Part shown: piece after piece, positions 61,001-64,000 of the stretch | Layout of the letters: the number at the start of each line of letters is the position of its first letter | Numbering within the stretch: position 1 is the first letter of the stretch | DNA from: Lepas anatifera | Taxonomy: Eukaryota > Arthropoda > Thecostraca > Lepadidae | Direction of reading: 5' to 3' | Assembly (NCBI GenBank): GCA_034440635.1 | Contig: JAOTON010001598.1 | Coordinates: 310,001-374,000 of the forward strand | Length of the DNA: 64,000 nucleotides | Made by a program: the position numbers and the translations under genes | Notes under the pieces: model-generated | The model's database searches: none | What the model was told of the DNA's origin: nothing | What the model saw: the letters and a program-made list of their open reading frames with translations, nothing else

Positions 61001-61390
61001 ATCGATTAGGAAATGTCGTGATTATGTGAAAAACCGAGTCTTCATCAAAAGCGGACTAAGGTCAGAGAGGGAATGTACCACACAATGTAAATCAACCCTT
61101 CATTGTGGGAGTTGCTCATTCGGGTGGTGGGGTCAGGGTCTCCGTGACAAGTCCTCTGATGAATTTAGTGAGACTCCGACTCCAACAGCCGAACTGGGAA
61201 CAACTTGGACAAAAATTTTTTAAAAATGTTATCTGAAATTTTGAGGTGGAGGTCATTCAAAGTTAATGACCTATGACGTAACAATATGACATATGCACAA
61301 TAATGTACAATTTAACTGGCTCTATAGCAGCCTTTGGACGGAAATTTAGGCTTTAACCTTCAAAAAAGATCCTTGACAAGTGCGTATACT

Positions 61391-61911
61391 CTAAGTGCGT
61401 TTCGGAAGTTCAGCACGGTTTATATGATGTATGTATGTACATACCTATCTATACAGATAAGGGGCGTCACCACCATGAGGGTCATCGGGGGTATGAACCC
61501 CATGGCCACTGCTGTATGTGGGTTCAAATCACGGGCGGGTATTTTGCAAATTATCCCTGATCCCCATGCTCCGTTTCAACAGGGTGAGAGTTGGCGACCC
61601 CGTATGACCTCGGCACTCAGCGGCCGGTGCATAGTAGTAGAGCCTCAAGGCACACAAATTGCTGTACGTGCGCTTTGAAGACTTCCTAAACGCGATAACA
61701 CTGCATACATACTTGTCCCAATACATCCGTTTGGCGTATCCCAACAGAGATGGACCCAACATAGCGACCCAACAGACCCAACAGTGGCCCAACAGAAAAG
61801 GCATAACAAGTCTTCCGCTGGGGCTATGGAAACATAGTAATAGATGTAGAATTTCATTTCATAAGCTTTGCCATCATACAGCTAAGTGCGTTTCGGAAGT
61901 CCAGCAAGGTT

Positions 61912-61943
<32 letters not shown>

Positions 61944-62018
61944 TGTATGTACCTATCTATACAGATAAGGGACATCACCACCATGAGGGTCATCGGGGGT
62001 ATGAACCCCATGGCCACT
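61391..62018 (+). repeat. Direct repeat pair (about 120 and 137 bp)
   Basis: CTAAGTGCGTTTCGGAAG through ...ATGAACCCCATGGCCACT occurs at 61391-61510 and 61882-62018, 491 bp apart. The length difference is mostly in a (TATG)n tract, short in the first copy and about 37 bp in the second (about 61914-61950). The 370 bp between them begin with SINE-like sequence. Confidence 0.8.
61514..61660 (+). mobile_element. SINE-related segment
   Basis: Box B-like GGGTTCAAATCAC near 61520, then AACAGGGTGAGAGTTGGCGA and CCCCGTATGACC (about 61579-61612), followed by a diverged tail CGGCACTCAGCGGCCGGTGC. It matches the shared SINE tail up to GTATGACC. Confidence 0.6.
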
Positions 62019-62569
62019 AATCTAAGGGGGCATAGCTCCCGTAGAGTCTACGGAGGTCCTCTGCTTAAACAGGGACCTTCTTTGATGATAGTTGTGAAAT
62101 TTTCAGAAATCGGGGGCATTATAAAGGTATAAATGGGTACTTAACACTGAATATTGAACTTCGGAGTCCTCTTGTTTGGAAGGGAGCCCCAGAATGACAA
62201 AATAATCCCTGAACAGGTCAAGCAGGCCCATTTTAAGAATTAAGGGGCACTAGGAGAACCCGCTGCTGGTAGAGAAGCCGGTGGTCATTGGTATTTATCT
62301 ATTTATATTTGCCTGATAAATAGATAGTACACAAAGTATGCATGAATGGATTAGTTAAATAAATCGTAGGTTTACCCTAATACATTGATTAGTAGATACA
62401 TGTGGCATGCCCCGATATGTGGGGGCGGCCCCTGGCTGACAAAGCAGGCCCCCTCAACACTAAGGAACGCTCTTTAGCATTTACAGGAGCGGGCGTTTTC
62501 GATATTTCGAGGTCAGGCTCCTAAGAAGTTCAATGAGGTCCTGTTTAGTGAAGTCAGGACACGCAGAGG
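62019..62569. other. No gene recognised
   Basis: Unassigned sequence between the direct repeat and the MITE. No reading frame or repeat stands out. Confidence 0.4.
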
Positions 62570-62729
62570 CAGTGGCGGATACCAGGGGGCTTGGGGACTA
62601 GGGGTTCAAGTCCCCCCTCAAATGTCCCAGTGCCTATCGTCAATGCATAGCCGGAGGCTGTCCCGCGGCAATGGCGGGTGAAGTTCGAGCTCCCTGTCTC
62701 TCTCGAAATAAGTCCTGGATCCGCCACTG
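62570..62729 (+). mobile_element. 160-bp hAT-like MITE
   Basis: The left end is CAGTGGCGGATACCAGG and the right end is CCTGGATCCGCCACTG, near-perfect inverted repeats with the CAGTGGCGGATCCAGG type of terminus seen in many hAT elements. Flanking 8-mers are CGCAGAGG and CGCTTAGA, which match only partly, so the TSD is decayed or absent. Confidence 0.75.
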
Positions 62730-63103
62730 CGCTTAGACCCCCGCTGCAGAGGAGTCCCCGAGCAACATCAACACCGGTCTGAGTTATGTTTGAGGCCCCT
62801 GGTAAAGGGCCTTAAACATCACTTCACGGGGAGTGGTCATCTCTGCTGATCAGATATCAAACTGCCCAAAAGTGTTAGCTTCTATTGTTTATGACAAAGC
62901 TCAGTATCCGGCTGACCTATCAGTGGGAAGGCCCCGTGACTCGGAGTCTGGCATAACTCGAGCAGTCAAGCAGCATCAGTCTGTCATAACCCAAGTCACA
63001 GTCTGCCATGAGACAGGAATGATACGCTCTTTAGGAATCTGCCCCTGGAAATAAGCCCACCACGAGAACCCTGATACGGATCGCAGAGCGTTGATGTTCT
63101 TAC

Positions 63104-63241
63104 CCGTGGCATCAACACCAGAAGCAATTATTGTGTCAACCCCACCAGATATCAGCCAATCAAAGAAACCACAGGCATCACTAGGCACGGAATCCCACCA
63201 ATCGCTGTTCACTGTCCCACCAATCACCTCACTGTTTTCGG
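63104..63241 (-). CDS. Candidate internal exon, product unrecognised
   Basis: On the minus strand a CAG acceptor at 63242-63244 opens a frame that reads ENSEVIGGTVNSDWWDSVPS and later WLISGGVDTIIASGVDATG. It meets a strong donor, GTAAGA, after 63104. The exon would be 138 bp, with phase 1 at both ends. It joins in frame to the upstream segment at 63328, across an 86-bp intron. The peptide has balanced composition and is not low-complexity. I recognise no family. If the donor is not used the frame runs on to a stop at 62976. The opposite strand is also open over much of this stretch, so chance is not excluded. Confidence 0.35.
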
Positions 63242-63327
63242 CTGCATCGTCCCAGAACACAATAAAACAGTATACAAAGTATGTTTAGTTAACCGATCTA
63301 AAACAATTGCCAGAAAGCGTACCTCAC

Positions 63328-63430
63328 GGAATAACCGCAAATTTTCAGATCCAATATTGTCACCAACTTGAGCTGAAGCGAATGAAAATGCAGTGTAATC
63401 ATCACCTTTCATAGCTGTCACTGAAGCGGG
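63328..63430 (-). CDS. Candidate upstream exon, product unrecognised
   Basis: The minus-strand frame includes GDDYTAFSFASAQVGDNIGS followed by ENLRLF and ends at a GTGAGG donor after 63328 (phase 1). This matches the phase needed by the exon at 63104-63241. The 5' limit is unknown: the frame stays open to 63472, but CAG sites around 63430 could be acceptors, and I have placed the limit there. Any remaining exons of such a gene would lie to the right, partly or wholly beyond the window. Confidence 0.3.
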
Positions 63431-63472
63431 TGCCAGGGAGCATAATTGCTGCGTTTTCGCTCGCAAAAACAT

Positions 63473-64000
63473 TCGACTTCAGACATATTGAGTATGCTGA
63501 GGTTTGTTGCAATCGGATGAGCTGCAGATGACAATGGATCCCAATCCGAGGAATTCTATGGTTTGAGTAGTTTGACGTGATCATGTTGGGTGTGATTTCC
63601 GTCAGATAGGGATTGCAGTTTCTCCAGTCTCCCTAGTTTTCTGTTGCGATGAAGTGGCTGATGCTTTTCACCCAAATTTTGGTATGCGTGTAAAAGCAAT
63701 GTTCTTTAAAGCCTGACTTAAAAGGTAGAGAATTGTCATGGTCACATCGAATCCAGCGTAAACTGTGATCTGCGTCGACATTTACTTCATATCATAGTCA
63801 ACTTTGTAATTTGCCTTAAGTACATGGCAACTTCGGTAACCTCAGATTTCTTAAAAATGTTTATTGTGAGAAAGAGCACGGAAAGAATGTGACATAAACA
63901 CTTTGGGTAAAAAATGTGGACTTTCAAAAAAATTGTGGATGAAGGAGGCTGCAGATTCTTTAGCTTCCTTATGTTTCGGTTTCAAATGCGGTGGCTGATG
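63473..64000. other. No feature recognised
   Basis: AT-rich sequence with no convincing frame or repeat. It could be intron of the candidate minus-strand gene, but nothing shows this directly. Confidence 0.35.

Overview
The window looks like intergenic or intronic DNA from a metazoan nuclear genome, probably a marine invertebrate. The reasons are tRNA-derived SINEs, CR1/L2-type LINE relics, many non-autonomous DNA transposons, very long dinucleotide repeats and the lack of any long intact reading frame. I cannot name the species. A mollusc or other lophotrochozoan is only a guess. No complete protein-coding gene is visible. The best coding candidate is a pair of exon-like segments on the minus strand near the right end (63104-63430).

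Layout. 1-2204: unassigned DNA with a 66-bp triple repeat and a pair of CRE palindromes. 2205-4190: truncated copy 1 of a large hAT-like element (family 1). 4191-9921: unassigned DNA plus a truncated LINE (6830-7555). 9922-15594: complete copy 2 of family 1, with terminal inverted repeats (TIRs) and a perfect 8-bp target-site duplication (TSD). 15657-17524, 19703-20873 and 22242-23240: TTAA-flanked elements full of AGGTCA half-sites, the first carrying a second one inside it. 23241-36164: unassigned, with microsatellites, minisatellites, a GC-rich block and two SINEs. 36165-40453: a 4.3-kb hAT-like element of family 2, defined by a perfect 8-bp TSD and containing a TTAA element and small MITEs. 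41-48 kb: a very long CT tract, more TTAA-element copies and SINE pieces. 48770-49764: a short family 2 element with its own 8-bp TSD, apparently inside another MITE. 54072-60468: complete copy 3 of family 1, inverted, with a SINE and a LINE fragment nested in it. 60.5-64 kb: a TTAA-element end, SINE pieces, a small hAT-like MITE and the candidate exons.

The window is therefore mainly a record of transposon activity with readable nesting. Three insertions can be proved from within the window, because an uninterrupted paralogous copy of the target is also present. The most unusual structure is family 1. Its 5' half is an array of roughly 520-575-bp units, each beginning with a TIR-like sequence. 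The two complete copies have amplified different pairs of units into higher-order repeats of about 1.1 kb.

All boundaries and similarities were read by eye. TSD and TIR coordinates are exact readings; limits of old copies are approximate.
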